Numbered from the stretch's first letter, positions 15,508 through 24,209 are shown. The stretch is DNA of 64,000 nucleotides from an uncultured Eubacteriales bacterium (GCA_934457095.1 CAKSHJ010000002.1:1-64000); one strand, 5' to 3'. Notes: a model not told the origin generated them from the letters alone. Numbers and translations are program-made.

Positions 15508-16386
15508 TTATTCGATTGTTTTTGCAATTTCCCGCAAATAAGCCCGAAAGCCGGCGCCGATTTCCGGGTGAGCAAGCGCCAGCTCGACATTGGCCTGCAA
15601 AATGCCCAATTTATTGCCCATATCATAGCGCTTTCCGGTGAATTCCACGGCGGTCATACCTGTTTTGCGGGCAAGGGTACGCATAGCGTCGGTCAGCTGG
15701 ATTTCGCCGCCTGCGCCGGGCGGAGTATGGTCTAAAATATCAAAAATTTGGGGCGGCAACACGCAGCGACCCAAAATAGAATACAGCGACATAATTTTAT
15801 CCGGGGAGGGTTTTTCGATCATATCGGTGCACAAAAAATAGTTGTCGCGAATGGGCTCCACCTTCAGCGAGCTGTATTTGGTAATGGCCTCGGGCGAAAC
15901 CCGGTTCACACCCAACACGCCCCTGCCGAATTCCTCATAAGCACGAATCAGCTGTCCGCAGGCGGGGTCCTTGCCAATGATCACATCGTCGCCGTACAAA
16001 ACGGCAAAGGGCTCATTGCCCACAAACGAACGCGCACAGCTCACCGCGTGGCCTAAGCCTTTGGTTTCCTTTTGCCGCACAAAATAAATATTGGCAAGCC
16101 CGGCAATTTTTACAACCTCGTCCAACATACTTTTTTTGGAGTCGCCGCCGGCCAAAAGACGTTCCTCCAATTCGGGCACCCGGTCAAAATGGTCCTCAAT
16201 GACGTTCTTGCCGCGGTTTGTAATAATCAAAATATCGGTAATACCGGCCTGCACAGCCTCCTCCACAATATATTGAATGGCCGGTTTGTCCACAATGGTG
16301 AGCATTTCCTTAGGCATAGCTTTGGTGGCGGGCAATACCCGCGTGCCAAGCCCCGCTGCGGGAATCACGGCTTTTGTAACTTTCAA
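15508..16386 (-). CDS. galU: UTP-glucose-1-phosphate uridylyltransferase
   Basis: 292 residues, the usual family length. The nucleotidyltransferase signature AVIPAAGLGTRVLPATKAMPKEML opens the protein, and KPAIQYIVEEAV, GLGHAV and LYGDDVI follow. It makes UDP-glucose from UTP and glucose-1-phosphate, feeding cell-surface glycan synthesis. Together with galE (30960) and rfbB (10634) it belongs to nucleotide-sugar supply. The ATG is behind AAAGGAGTTGACCTCACTTG on the minus strand. The gene stops just before the rpsF -35 box. Confidence 0.94.
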   Translation of the reverse strand: MKVTKAVIPAAGLGTRVLPATKAMPKEMLTIVDKPAIQYIVEEAVQAGITDILIITNRGKNVIEDHFDRVPELEERLLAGGDSKKSMLDEVVKIAGLANIYFVRQKETKGLGHAVSCARSFVGNEPFAVLYGDDVIIGKDPACGQLIRAYEEFGRGVLGVNRVSPEAITKYSSLKVEPIRDNYFLCTDMIEKPSPDKIMSLYSILGRCVLPPQIFDILDHTPPGAGGEIQLTDAMRTLARKTGMTAVEFTGKRYDMGNKLGILQANVELALAHPEIGAGFRAYLREIAKTIE

Positions 16387-16430
16387 GTGAGGTCAACTCC
16401 TTTATGGCAATTTTCTCCGCAAATTTGCGG

Positions 16431-17411
16431 CTACATATTAAAAAAAGAGGGAAGAAAACTGATAATAACATAACAAATCATCAGCGAAAAAGCAAGAGGA
16501 CTGTTCACGCCGCCCTTTTGGGCTAATTTTTCGCGGTATTCCTGTTCAGAGGCGGTTTGCGCCTTAATTTCGGTAATTTTTTTCACGCAATACTTTAAAT
16601 ACAAGCGGTTTGCCAGCACGCCGCACACAATCCGCTGTGCAAATTGCAAAAGTATCAACAACGTAGGCAGCATCACCAAAAACAGCGTCAGCGGAGACTT
16701 TTGTACAAGCGGTTCCCAGCATTGCAAAAAGCCCCAGTAATATTTATTGGCGGGCGCATTGGGCAAAAGCTCGTTCATCAGCGGTATGGTATAGTAATAC
16801 TGCAAAAAGGCGGCAGCCACCGAGGCCACTACCTGAAACGCGGTTAAAATCGCGCCCAGAACATATTGCTTACGGTATAAAAACCAGCCGCCGCCGAATA
16901 AAAACGCGGCAAAATGAAAGCGCCCCCGCCCAAATGCCGAAAGATTGACAAATCTGCCAATATAATACAGCGTATTGGTGCGCACAAAACTTGCCATATC
17001 GCCGGCGGTGATCCCCTCAATATGGTCCTGCGGGCTTACGCCGCCCATGGGGTCAAAGGGGAACGGCCCTGCATAACCCGGCCCGGCATACGACTGCTCG
17101 GAATCGGTAGGAGGCTCCCCCTGCGCTCTGCTGTCATAGGCCAAGGATTGCCCGCATTGTGCGCAAAACAGAGCCTCCTGGGAATTTTCGGCATGGCAGC
17201 GCGGGCACAGCTTTACCGCATTGCTATGGGTATGCGTTCGGCTCTTCCAATCGCAGTCGGCGCCGTGGCTCTCCTGATAGACACAGTGACCTGTTTTCTG
17301 GTAGCACGCTCTGTGGTACGGCGCGCCGCATTGCGGACAAACCACAATATCGTCGTCCTGCGCAAACGCTTTTTGGCACACGGGGCAGTCAAAACCCGTA
17401 TAATTTGACAT
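16431..17411 (-). CDS. Membrane protein with RING-type zinc finger and DUF2628 region
   Basis: 326 residues. The N-terminus carries a prokaryotic RING finger (FDCPVCQKAFAQDDDIVVCPQCGAPYHRACY) and then a zinc ribbon (LCPRCHAENSQEALFCAQCG). A Gly/Pro-rich linker leads to a C-terminal part with about four membrane segments, containing FGGGWFLYRKQYVLGAI and similar to DUF2628. Proteins of this arrangement are common in Clostridia; their role is unknown. A zinc-dependent membrane adaptor is a guess. It lies 44 bases upstream of galU on the same strand and could be co-transcribed with it. Confidence 0.75.
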   Translation of the reverse strand: MSNYTGFDCPVCQKAFAQDDDIVVCPQCGAPYHRACYQKTGHCVYQESHGADCDWKSRTHTHSNAVKLCPRCHAENSQEALFCAQCGQSLAYDSRAQGEPPTDSEQSYAGPGYAGPFPFDPMGGVSPQDHIEGITAGDMASFVRTNTLYYIGRFVNLSAFGRGRFHFAAFLFGGGWFLYRKQYVLGAILTAFQVVASVAAAFLQYYYTIPLMNELLPNAPANKYYWGFLQCWEPLVQKSPLTLFLVMLPTLLILLQFAQRIVCGVLANRLYLKYCVKKITEIKAQTASEQEYREKLAQKGGVNSPLAFSLMICYVIISFLPSFFNM

Positions 17412-17499
17412 AATGGAATACCAAGCCTTTCTTCATCAATAAAAAACAGCAGCCTTTCGGTCAAAAAAAGCATACGGAGAAAAACATGTTTACCATTCT

Positions 17500-17528
17500 A
17501 TTGTACCGAATTCTTCTGCAAACTGCAA
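17500..17528 (-). promoter_or_regulatory. Promoter for the RING/DUF2628 gene
   Basis: The minus strand carries TTGCAG (17528-17523), 17 bases and TACAAT (17505-17500). Confidence 0.45.
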
Positions 17529-17576
17529 TATTTTCCGCAAAATTTGCAAACAAACCGCGCCCGCCCTGCAATACGC

Positions 17577-17605
17577 TTTACATTTTTTCGCAATTCTACT
17601 ATAAT
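17577..17605 (+). promoter_or_regulatory. prfB promoter
   Basis: TTTACA (17577-17582), 17 bases and TATAAT (17600-17605), 48 bases before the start codon. Confidence 0.65.
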
Positions 17606-17652
17606 AAAACAGCAAAACTTGTTACGGAACACAATACAAAAGGGGAATGGCC

Positions 17653-18774
17653 ATGCTGCAATTTGAAGAATTAAAATTGGCGTTAGAAGAATTAAAGCCC
17701 GATTTAACCGACTTAGAGGAAGCGCTCGACCTGAAAACGGCGCAAAAAGAAATGGAAGAACTGGAGGCGCAGGCGGCCGCACCGGAATTTTGGAACGACA
17801 TGGCGCAGTCGCAAAAAATATTGCAAAAAACCAGCGCACTCAAAAATAAGGTGGAAAAATACCGGGCGTTAAAGCAAAGCTTTGAGGATGTACAAACACT
17901 GATTGAACTGGGCGACGAGGCCGAGGACCTTTCATTGCTGGAGGAGGCGCAGCAGGAATTTGAACTCCTGCAAAAAGAGCTGGAGGTACAGCGGCTCTCT
18001 ACGCTTTTGCAGGGCGAATACGACGGCAACAACGCCATTTTGACCTTCCACGCGGGGGCGGGCGGCACCGAGGCGCAGGATTGGGCGGAAATGCTGTACC
18101 GTATGTATTGCCGGTGGGGAGAACGCCACGGCTATAAAGTAAAAACATTGGACTATTTAGACGGCGAGGAGGCCGGTTTAAAAAGCGCGTCGGTGCTCAT
18201 TGAGGGCGCCAATGCCTACGGCTTTTTAAAAAGCGAGGCCGGCGTACACCGCTTGGTGCGCGTCTCTCCATTCGACTCCTCCGGCAGGCGGCATACCTCG
18301 TTTGCCTCACTGGAGGTCATGCCGGAAATTGACGACAACATTGAAGTGGACATTAACCCCGACGATTTGCGCATAGACGTTTACAGAGCCAGCGGCGCCG
18401 GCGGCCAAAAGGTGAATAAAACCTCGTCGGCGGTGCGCATTACGCATTTGCCTACCAATATTGTAGTGGCGTGCCAAGTAGAGCGCAGCCAGCACCAAAA
18501 CCGAGACACCGCCATGAAAATGCTGGTGTCTAAGCTCATGGAAATCAAAGAGCGCGAGCATTTGGACAAAATCGAGGACATCAAGGGTGAGCAAAAAGAA
18601 ATCGGGTGGGGCAGCCAAATCCGCTCGTATGTTTTTATGCCCTACACGCTGGTCAAGGACCACCGCACCAATTTTGAAATGGGCAATATCAACGCGGTCA
18701 TGGACGGCGATTTAGACGGCTTTATCAACGCGTATTTAAAAGCAAAAAGTATAGGGGGATCCTTGCAGGCATAG
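17653..18774 (+). CDS. prfB: Peptide chain release factor 2, without the usual frameshift site
   Basis: 373 residues from the second of two close ATGs. The one at 17653 has AGGGG seven bases upstream; the one at 17647 is too close to it. The helical N-domain is followed by the UGA-recognition SPF tripeptide in VSPFDSSGRRH and the peptidyl-hydrolysis loop GAGGQKVNKTSS. It releases finished proteins at UGA and UAA. Many bacterial prfB genes need a +1 frameshift at an in-frame UGA near codon 26. Here the reading frame is continuous and the CTTTGA slip site is absent. PrmC, which methylates the GGQ glutamine, is encoded at 40822-41682. Confidence 0.95.
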   Translation: MLQFEELKLALEELKPDLTDLEEALDLKTAQKEMEELEAQAAAPEFWNDMAQSQKILQKTSALKNKVEKYRALKQSFEDVQTLIELGDEAEDLSLLEEAQQEFELLQKELEVQRLSTLLQGEYDGNNAILTFHAGAGGTEAQDWAEMLYRMYCRWGERHGYKVKTLDYLDGEEAGLKSASVLIEGANAYGFLKSEAGVHRLVRVSPFDSSGRRHTSFASLEVMPEIDDNIEVDINPDDLRIDVYRASGAGGQKVNKTSSAVRITHLPTNIVVACQVERSQHQNRDTAMKMLVSKLMEIKEREHLDKIEDIKGEQKEIGWGSQIRSYVFMPYTLVKDHRTNFEMGNINAVMDGDLDGFINAYLKAKSIGGSLQA

Positions 18775-18858
18775 CCTTGCGGGTCTTTATAAACGGCTGT
18801 TTTTGGAAGAAACCGGCTGTTTTATTTTGCAAAAAATTGGTAAAAATAAAGTCTAATT

Positions 18859-18887
18859 TTGACTTTTCTCTCATTTTCTGTTATAAT
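18859..18887 (+). promoter_or_regulatory. Promoter of the agr-like regulator/kinase genes
   Basis: TTGACT (18859-18864), 17 bases and TATAAT (18882-18887). It gives a leader of about 90 bases before the start codon at 18982. Confidence 0.65.
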
Positions 18888-18981
18888 TAAAGTGTTATGT
18901 CGGTTAAAAACACCCGCTTCTGCGGAATTTAAGCCTTGTAAACTTTGTGCAATATTTGCAATATAAAAGGTAAGGAAAGTT

Positions 18982-19722
18982 ATGTTTTTAAAAATTGCTG
19001 TTTGTGATGACGAAAAAATTCACCGCCTCATTCTACGAGATAGATTAGATGAATTTGCAATTTTACATAATCTGGAGTATTCCTTGGACGAATTCTGCTC
19101 CTCCGAGGAGCTGCTCGGCATGCACAACAGTTACGACATTCTCTTTTTAGACATTTGTTTGGAAAACGGTCAAAACGGCATTGAGGCGGGCAAACAACTG
19201 CGGCAAAACGGACTGGACGCCGCCATTATTTTAACCACTTCCTTTGAGCAATACGCCGCCGAGGGCTATCATTTACGCGCACATCGGTATTTGGTCAAGC
19301 CCATAGACAAGGAAAAATTCAGCGAAGCCATGCTTTCCTGCATACAGGAGTTTAAAAGCCAAAATCAAAAAATAGAAATCAAATGCGGGTACGAAAGCCA
19401 CCTGATTTCCGTTAACAGCATTTTGTATATTGAATCCTACCAAAGAAAACGCACCGTTTATACCACGGAAAAGGTATATCACACGAACATGTCTTTGCAT
19501 GAGCTGTTGACCATGTTGCCTGCAGGACAATTTGCCATGCCCTCTAAGAGCTTCATTGTGAATTTGAATCATATTACGGGCATTACCAAAACAAAAGCAA
19601 TATTAAATTTCTCGGTAGAATTCAAATTGACCCGCGCACATGCAGAGGACTTTCATAAAGCGTTTCGAAATTATTTAAAGGAAGCAGGGCAGAAGCAAAC
19701 GATGGTTAACACGCAGAGATAA
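18982..19722 (+). CDS. agrA: LytTR-family response regulator (AgrA-like)
   Basis: 246 residues. The receiver domain (IAVCDDEKIHR with the acidic pair, phospho-acceptor Asp in ILFLDICLENG, conserved Lys in YLVKPID) occupies residues 1-120. A LytTR DNA-binding domain follows (SHLISVNSILYIESYQRKRTVYTT, then FAMPSKSFIVNLNHI). LytTR regulators bind direct repeats upstream of peptide-signalling and virulence operons. The gene lies 24 bases before the sensor kinase gene and is its presumed partner. The ATG is preceded by AAGGTAAGGAAAG. Assignment to an agr-type circuit rests on the neighbouring AgrD- and AgrB-like genes. Confidence 0.85.
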   Translation: MFLKIAVCDDEKIHRLILRDRLDEFAILHNLEYSLDEFCSSEELLGMHNSYDILFLDICLENGQNGIEAGKQLRQNGLDAAIILTTSFEQYAAEGYHLRAHRYLVKPIDKEKFSEAMLSCIQEFKSQNQKIEIKCGYESHLISVNSILYIESYQRKRTVYTTEKVYHTNMSLHELLTMLPAGQFAMPSKSFIVNLNHITGITKTKAILNFSVEFKLTRAHAEDFHKAFRNYLKEAGQKQTMVNTQR

Positions 19723-19746
19723 CACGTTGGAAGGGGGAGCAAGCAT

Positions 19747-21075
19747 ATGTTAAGGCCCACAGTACAGGCATTTTTATGCTGCTTTGATTTTCTGCTGGTC
19801 ATACTGCTGCTGCACCACTTTTTGCTGGACAAATTGCAGCCTTTGGTTAGCAGAGGCTTTCTCAAAGGCATAGGCATTGTGGTGTGCAGCGCCCTTTTGG
19901 CGGGCGTGAACAACGTCGGCATCAACTGGCTCAACGGAATCGTTGCGGTGGCGCTGAATATGCTGTTGGCAATTTGCTTTTACAAGGGCAGGTTTGCAGT
20001 CAAATTTTTTCTTGCAATTTTAGTGGCTGTGCTGTCCATGTTCTTTGAATTTTTCGTGGTCATTCTCACCGCATGGATTCTTAACGAGGATTCCATGGCA
20101 ATTATCGCGGTTCCGTCGGTGAAAGTTGCTATGATCGTCATTAGCAAGGTACTGTTGTTTATCGTCTTGCGTATTCTGTTCTTTTTCACCAAGGGCAGAA
20201 AATACGCCAAAAGCGGAAAAGATGTACTGTGTCTGTTCATTTTACCCGTAGTGACCATTGGCAGCATCGCGCTCATGGTCAATTACCAGTCGGAGGTTCC
20301 TTGGCAGGAGGTACGCTCCACCCTGCTGGTACTGGTATGTTTTGGACTGATTTTATGTAACCTTGCGGCGTTTTACGTGTATGACAGAAATTTGGACAAA
20401 TACGAATTGGAGAACCGTTTGCGAGAGACCGAAGAAGTGCAACGTGTGCAGGTCAGCTATTATAAGCAAATGGAGTCCGGACTGCAACAGAGCAGAAAAC
20501 AGCTGCATGATTTTAAAAACCACATTACAACCTTAGAACATTTATATTGTACGGACAGCAAGGATAAAGCGTTGCAGTACATAGAACAATTGCAGGCGCA
20601 AATGAGCCGTCAAATGGCGGCGGTAAGCTACCATGTGCACAACACCGCTTTTGACGTGATTTTATACCGGCAGGAGGAAGTTTGCGCCGAGCACGGTATT
20701 ATATTTGAAAAGCTGATCCTATACGATGATTTGTCGGTATTTACCTATATGGACACCTGTATAATATTTGCAAATGCGCTGGATAACGCCGTAAAAGCCT
20801 GCGCGGAAATGGAAAGCGGAGAAAGGAAAATTATATTGCTGGTACGGCGGCATTACGACATGCTGTACATTTTTATTGAAAATACCAAGCAAAATGCAGT
20901 GATGCGCAAAAACGGCCAGTTTCTCTCCACAAAAACGGACGGGGAAAACCATGGCTTCGGCATTGAAAATATAAAGATGGCAGTAGAAAAATACAACGGC
21001 ATACTCATCATAGAGGACACCGAATGTTTATTTTCAGTAGCAATATCGGTTCCGTTGCACAAGGAGCAAAATTAA
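19747..21075 (+). CDS. agrC: GHKL sensor histidine kinase (AgrC-like)
   Basis: 442 residues. About six membrane segments fill residues 1-215 (for example FLCCFDFLLVILLLHHFLL and VLCLFILPVVTIGSIALMV). A dimerisation helix with the phospho-acceptor motif QLHDFKNHITTLEHL comes next, then a GHKL ATPase domain with the N-box NALDNAVKAC and GFGIENIKMAVEKYNG. This is the layout of AgrC, BlpH and VirS peptide receptors. It presumably senses the cyclic peptide made from the gene at 21245 and phosphorylates the regulator encoded just upstream. GGAAGGGGGAGC precedes the ATG. Confidence 0.87.
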   Translation: MLRPTVQAFLCCFDFLLVILLLHHFLLDKLQPLVSRGFLKGIGIVVCSALLAGVNNVGINWLNGIVAVALNMLLAICFYKGRFAVKFFLAILVAVLSMFFEFFVVILTAWILNEDSMAIIAVPSVKVAMIVISKVLLFIVLRILFFFTKGRKYAKSGKDVLCLFILPVVTIGSIALMVNYQSEVPWQEVRSTLLVLVCFGLILCNLAAFYVYDRNLDKYELENRLRETEEVQRVQVSYYKQMESGLQQSRKQLHDFKNHITTLEHLYCTDSKDKALQYIEQLQAQMSRQMAAVSYHVHNTAFDVILYRQEEVCAEHGIIFEKLILYDDLSVFTYMDTCIIFANALDNAVKACAEMESGERKIILLVRRHYDMLYIFIENTKQNAVMRKNGQFLSTKTDGENHGFGIENIKMAVEKYNGILIIEDTECLFSVAISVPLHKEQN

Positions 21076-21149
21076 GCGTTGTTTGCCCGGAATTTATGAA
21101 CATATTGTAAACAAATGTGAATTTCAATCACTTCATCAAGCGAAATATT

Positions 21150-21186
21150 ACGGTTTTCGCCAAGTTTTGCGTTGAACCACTATAAT
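21150..21186 (+). promoter_or_regulatory. agrD promoter with poor -35 and candidate LytTR sites
   Basis: A perfect TATAAT (21181-21186) has no recognisable -35 at the right distance. Instead GTT-containing elements (ACGGTTTTC, CAAGTTTTGC, GCGTTGAA) lie just upstream. Promoters activated by AgrA-type LytTR proteins typically look like this, but the spacing of these elements (11 and 7 bases) does not match the classical 21-base period. The call is tentative. Confidence 0.4.
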
Positions 21187-21244
21187 GAAAAACAGGACTA
21201 AGACAGATGTCCGCACACCAAAAACAGAATTGGAGGAAACAAAC

Positions 21245-21394
21245 ATGAAACTCAGCGCAAAAATTTCTAGCAAAGTGATGAAAGCAGCAACACAGGCTGC
21301 AGAAAAAGTTGCCGTAACCAACGTAAATTCTGCATGCACCTACTTGCTGCACCAACCAAAAGTGCCGGCAATGCCCAAGCGTTTGGAAAAATAA
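21245..21394 (+). CDS. agrD: AgrD-type cyclic peptide precursor
   Basis: 49 residues. An amphipathic N-terminal helix (MKLSAKISSKVMKAATQAAEK) is followed by the presumed signal peptide core around NSACTYLL and a C-terminal tail HQPKVPAMPKRLEK. The QPK-x-P tail right after the core is typical of clostridial AgrD precursors. By analogy Cys30 would close a thiolactone ring over C-T-Y-L-L, with AgrB cutting after Leu34. Exact ends of the mature peptide cannot be read from sequence. The ATG is placed by TTGGAGGAAACAAAC. A strong hairpin separates it from agrB. Confidence 0.88.
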   Translation: MKLSAKISSKVMKAATQAAEKVAVTNVNSACTYLLHQPKVPAMPKRLEK

Positions 21395-21413
21395 TGCACT
21401 TGGCAGAATGCCT

Positions 21414-21444
21414 GCATTGCGCCGTTTCAGGCGCAATGCTTTTA
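21414..21444 (+). terminator. Terminator/attenuator between agrD and agrB
   Basis: GCATTGCGCC (21414-21423) and GGCGCAATGC (21430-21439) form a perfect 10-bp stem with loop GTTTCA, followed by TTTTATG. No separate promoter is evident before agrB, so read-through is likely. This would give much more agrD than agrB message. Confidence 0.8.
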
Positions 21445-21530
21445 TGGGGGGCTTGCACTATGCAAAGAAAGCACACAAACTTTCAAGGCGCACTCTGCAA
21501 TTTGAATAAAATCCCGCAACAGCTTTTTCT

Positions 21531-22127
21531 GTGATTACAAAGCTGGCAGAAAAATGCGCCGCAGCCTCGGTAAAGGGAAGAATTATACCGAAAGAAGAGG
21601 AAGAGTTCTTCGTCTTTGCCTTTGCACTAATGCTGTCACAGGCGTTTGGGCTTGCAACATGCCTGATTTTTGGGGCAATCTTTCAATGCCTCATAGAAAG
21701 CGCTCTTTATCTCCTATTCTTTATTCCGTTACGCACGTTTTCCGGTGGTTTTCATACCCGAAAACCGCTTACATGCTTTATCAGTTCCATTCTATTGTTC
21801 GGGTTCAGTATCTTTTTGGGCGTTTATCTCAGCGCCCTATTACCCTTTCTCTTCTTTACGCTTCTATTCGCATGTTGCAGTTTGTCGGTGCTGTTCACAG
21901 CGCCGGCGCAAGACAAAAACAAACCTTTATCTGCACCGGAGGTATCCAAGTGCCGGGTAAAAGTAAAAGTGATTCTAAGCCTGTACAGCATTATTTTTGC
22001 AATCCTTTGCAGCTTTCCGCAAACACGGTACTATACCGTTTTTATAGCGCTTGCCGTAGCAACGGTTGCAATTTTGGTCGGGATTTCCAAAATGATGGCC
22101 ATGTTTGAGAAAAAGTCTGCAAATTAA
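21531..22127 (+). CDS. agrB: AgrB-type peptide-processing membrane protease
   Basis: 198 residues with about five membrane segments. The AgrB signature LRTFSGGFHTRKPLTC contains the catalytic pair His75 and Cys82. AgrB removes the AgrD tail and forms the cyclic thiolactone. The start is a GTG at 21531: an in-frame stop lies at 21507 and no other start codon intervenes. No good ribosome site precedes it, so translation may be weak. Gene order regulator-kinase-precursor-protease is rearranged relative to the staphylococcal B-D-C-A order. Confidence 0.87.
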   Translation: MITKLAEKCAAASVKGRIIPKEEEEFFVFAFALMLSQAFGLATCLIFGAIFQCLIESALYLLFFIPLRTFSGGFHTRKPLTCFISSILLFGFSIFLGVYLSALLPFLFFTLLFACCSLSVLFTAPAQDKNKPLSAPEVSKCRVKVKVILSLYSIIFAILCSFPQTRYYTVFIALAVATVAILVGISKMMAMFEKKSAN

Positions 22128-22130
22128 GCA

Positions 22131-22186
22131 AAAAACTGCTTGATTTTCCCCAAAGAAATGAGGGGAAACAAGCAGTTTTATTTTTT
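22131..22186. terminator. Bidirectional terminator between agrB and dnaI
   Basis: AAAACTGCTTG and CAAGCAGTTTT form the outer stem, TTCCCC and GGGGAA the inner one, followed by TATTTTTT. It overlaps the last codons of the convergent dnaI gene. Confidence 0.85.
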
Positions 22187-23161
22187 ACGTCGCTTTTGCT
22201 GCCGCACATCGTTCCCGCGGAAAAACAGAGGAATATAACTGCCGAGAATGCGGGAAGCAAAGCGTTCGGTATAACGCTCCTCCAGCTCCTTCATAGAAAG
22301 ATTGGTGCTGATAATAGTAGGTTTTTGAGTCATCAGGCGGGTATTGACGATATTATAAACGGCGGCGGTAACAAACGAGGTGGAAAATTCGGTGCCAAGG
22401 TCGTCAATAATCAGCAAATCGCATTCAAGCATCAAGCGATTGGTGTCCTGAGTGGAATTTTCTTTTTGAAAACGCTCCTTTTCCAATTTCGTGACGGTAT
22501 TCTGCGCCGAGCCGTAAATGACGCCGAACCCCTTTTGGATCACGGCATTGGCAATGGCCAGCGAGAGGTGGGTTTTTCCCAAACCGGTGCCGCCCTGCAT
22601 AAGCAAATTAGAAGAATCCAAGGAAAACCCGTCGGCATAATGTTTGCAGTAACGCAAAATCTGCTCCATTTGCCGGTAAGCCGAGATCCCGCTGTCCCCG
22701 GCGGTATCGGGGTAATAATCCAGCGAAAAATCGTCGAAGCTGCAAAGCGCCATCGGCGTTTCGTCATTAAGCTGTTTACAGGCCTGAATCCGCAGCAATT
22801 TTTTAAAACAGGAACACATTTTTCCGTCAATAAAGCCTTGGTCTTTGCACAATTGGCAAGCAAATTCCGGCTCCAAATAATTCTCAGGCAAGCCAACGCT
22901 TTTAAGTAATTGCGCCCGCTCGGCCTGCAACAAGAGATTTTCCTTTTTCAAAGCAGTCAAACGCTCTCTGGCATTCGCGCCGTTTAAAACGGCTCTGGCG
23001 GCGGCCACGGCCGAGCCTGCCAACAAACGTTCAATTTCCAACGCTCTGGGAAACTGCCCATAAAAAGCCTCTCTGCGCTCCTTGCACGCCAACTCGGCCT
23101 GCACACGACTTTGAGTCAGAGTTTTCATAGCGCAGTCATAAACATCACGAGTATAACCCAA
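22178..23161 (-). CDS. dnaI: Helicase loader ATPase (DnaI/DnaC-like)
   Basis: 327 residues. The N-terminal third is helical and carries a small zinc site (CQLC...CSC near residues 102-118). The AAA+ domain has Walker A MQGGTGLGKTH, Walker B LLIIDDLGTE and the sensor region IISTNLS, ending in an arginine-finger segment RFASRILGS. DnaI/DnaC proteins load the replicative helicase DnaB/DnaC onto DNA. The TTG start at 23161 follows AAGGAGGGAGCAGC; later in-frame ATGs have no ribosome site. It lies 28 bases after dnaD, so the two form a primosome operon. Confidence 0.87.
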   Translation of the reverse strand: MGYTRDVYDCAMKTLTQSRVQAELACKERREAFYGQFPRALEIERLLAGSAVAAARAVLNGANARERLTALKKENLLLQAERAQLLKSVGLPENYLEPEFACQLCKDQGFIDGKMCSCFKKLLRIQACKQLNDETPMALCSFDDFSLDYYPDTAGDSGISAYRQMEQILRYCKHYADGFSLDSSNLLMQGGTGLGKTHLSLAIANAVIQKGFGVIYGSAQNTVTKLEKERFQKENSTQDTNRLMLECDLLIIDDLGTEFSTSFVTAAVYNIVNTRLMTQKPTIISTNLSMKELEERYTERFASRILGSYIPLFFRGNDVRQQKRRKK

Positions 23162-23189
23162 GCTGCTCCCTCCTTTTTTTACATTATTT

Positions 23190-24209
23190 TTACATAAATT
23201 CGCTCAAATCCGTATTTTCATACTCCTCCAAATCATAGGTAGGCGCACGCTTTTTAACATTTTTTTGAGATTTTGCAGCCAATTCGGCAGCAGCCTGATT
23301 CGGGGAGGTAATACCGGCATGATGCCACCGCTCCAAAATTTTATTCATATAATGCAGGCTCAATTTACCGGTGGAATCCACGCAGCGTTCATAGGCCAGC
23401 CGCACCATTTGCGGGGTAAAATTCCACTGCAAAATCCAGCGTTCGGTATATTGCTCCTCCTTTGCGCTGGGCGAGCGGTGGTCAATGCCAAGGGCTTTTT
23501 CAATGTTACGCCAAGCCTGAGCAACGGCGGAAAGCCGGCTCAATTTCAAATCGGCCTTTTCGTGCGTATTGATTTCCTCCTGTGCCCAATTTCTGGCAAC
23601 AGCCTCTATGTAACCGGTGTTATCCTTATGAATGCTCTTAACATAGGTCAGCAAAATCAAAATCACCTCAACGGGCAGGCCGTAATCGTCGTGAATCATG
23701 AGCAAAGCAGAGGAAAGCGCCGGAGAAATAGCGCGGCCCAAAATTTGCTGAGCCTCCTGCATTAAAAAGGCGACCTGCTCCGATTGCGTTACGCGTTCGG
23801 CAATATAAAGCCCGTCTGGTTTTTTCATGCGCGCGGGAGCCTTTTTCGGTTTTTCGGCAATTTTCGGCGCTTCCTGTTTTGGTGCGGCGAGCACCTCAAC
23901 AGTATGCTCAATAACCGGTAAAGCGGGCGTTTGCGCGGCGGGAGCGATTACCACCGAGAAATCCTCGCAGGAAAAATCGGCGATGAGCCCGGCCGAAACC
24001 CAATATTGCACAGCGTCCTTAATGTCGGCGGCGGCAACGCCCAAAGCCCGAGAAATCTCCTGAATATCGACCTGCCGACCGGCATAGCGCAGCAGCCACA
24101 GCAATACTTTTAAATGAACGCCGCCGGCCAATTTCAAATGTTGGTCCACCAATTGCGCAGGCACGGCAAACACGGCGTTCCACGCCCCCAGATTGATTGA
24201 AAAATTCAT
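23190..24209 (-). CDS. dnaD: DnaD-domain replication initiation protein
   Basis: 339 residues. A winged-helix N-domain (LKVLLWLLRYAGRQVDIQEISRALGV...) is followed by a charged, proline-rich linker with AAPKQEAPKIAEKPKKAP. The DnaD/DnaB C-terminal domain carries the landmarks YGLPVEVILILLTYV and YIEAVARNWAQEEINT. Members remodel DNA and recruit the helicase loader at the origin and at stalled forks. The ATG follows GTGAGGTG. Operon with dnaI. Confidence 0.88.
   Translation of the reverse strand: MNFSINLGAWNAVFAVPAQLVDQHLKLAGGVHLKVLLWLLRYAGRQVDIQEISRALGVAAADIKDAVQYWVSAGLIADFSCEDFSVVIAPAAQTPALPVIEHTVEVLAAPKQEAPKIAEKPKKAPARMKKPDGLYIAERVTQSEQVAFLMQEAQQILGRAISPALSSALLMIHDDYGLPVEVILILLTYVKSIHKDNTGYIEAVARNWAQEEINTHEKADLKLSRLSAVAQAWRNIEKALGIDHRSPSAKEEQYTERWILQWNFTPQMVRLAYERCVDSTGKLSLHYMNKILERWHHAGITSPNQAAAELAAKSQKNVKKRAPTYDLEEYENTDLSEFM

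Noticed and set aside
18775..18858. Terminator after prfB
   Set aside because: CGGCTG occurs twice near T-runs, but as a direct repeat; no convincing stem forms.
21554..22108. 184-codon overlapping frame inside agrB
   Set aside because: The agrB frame has the GGFH...C catalytic motif and membrane helices; the other frame shows neither.
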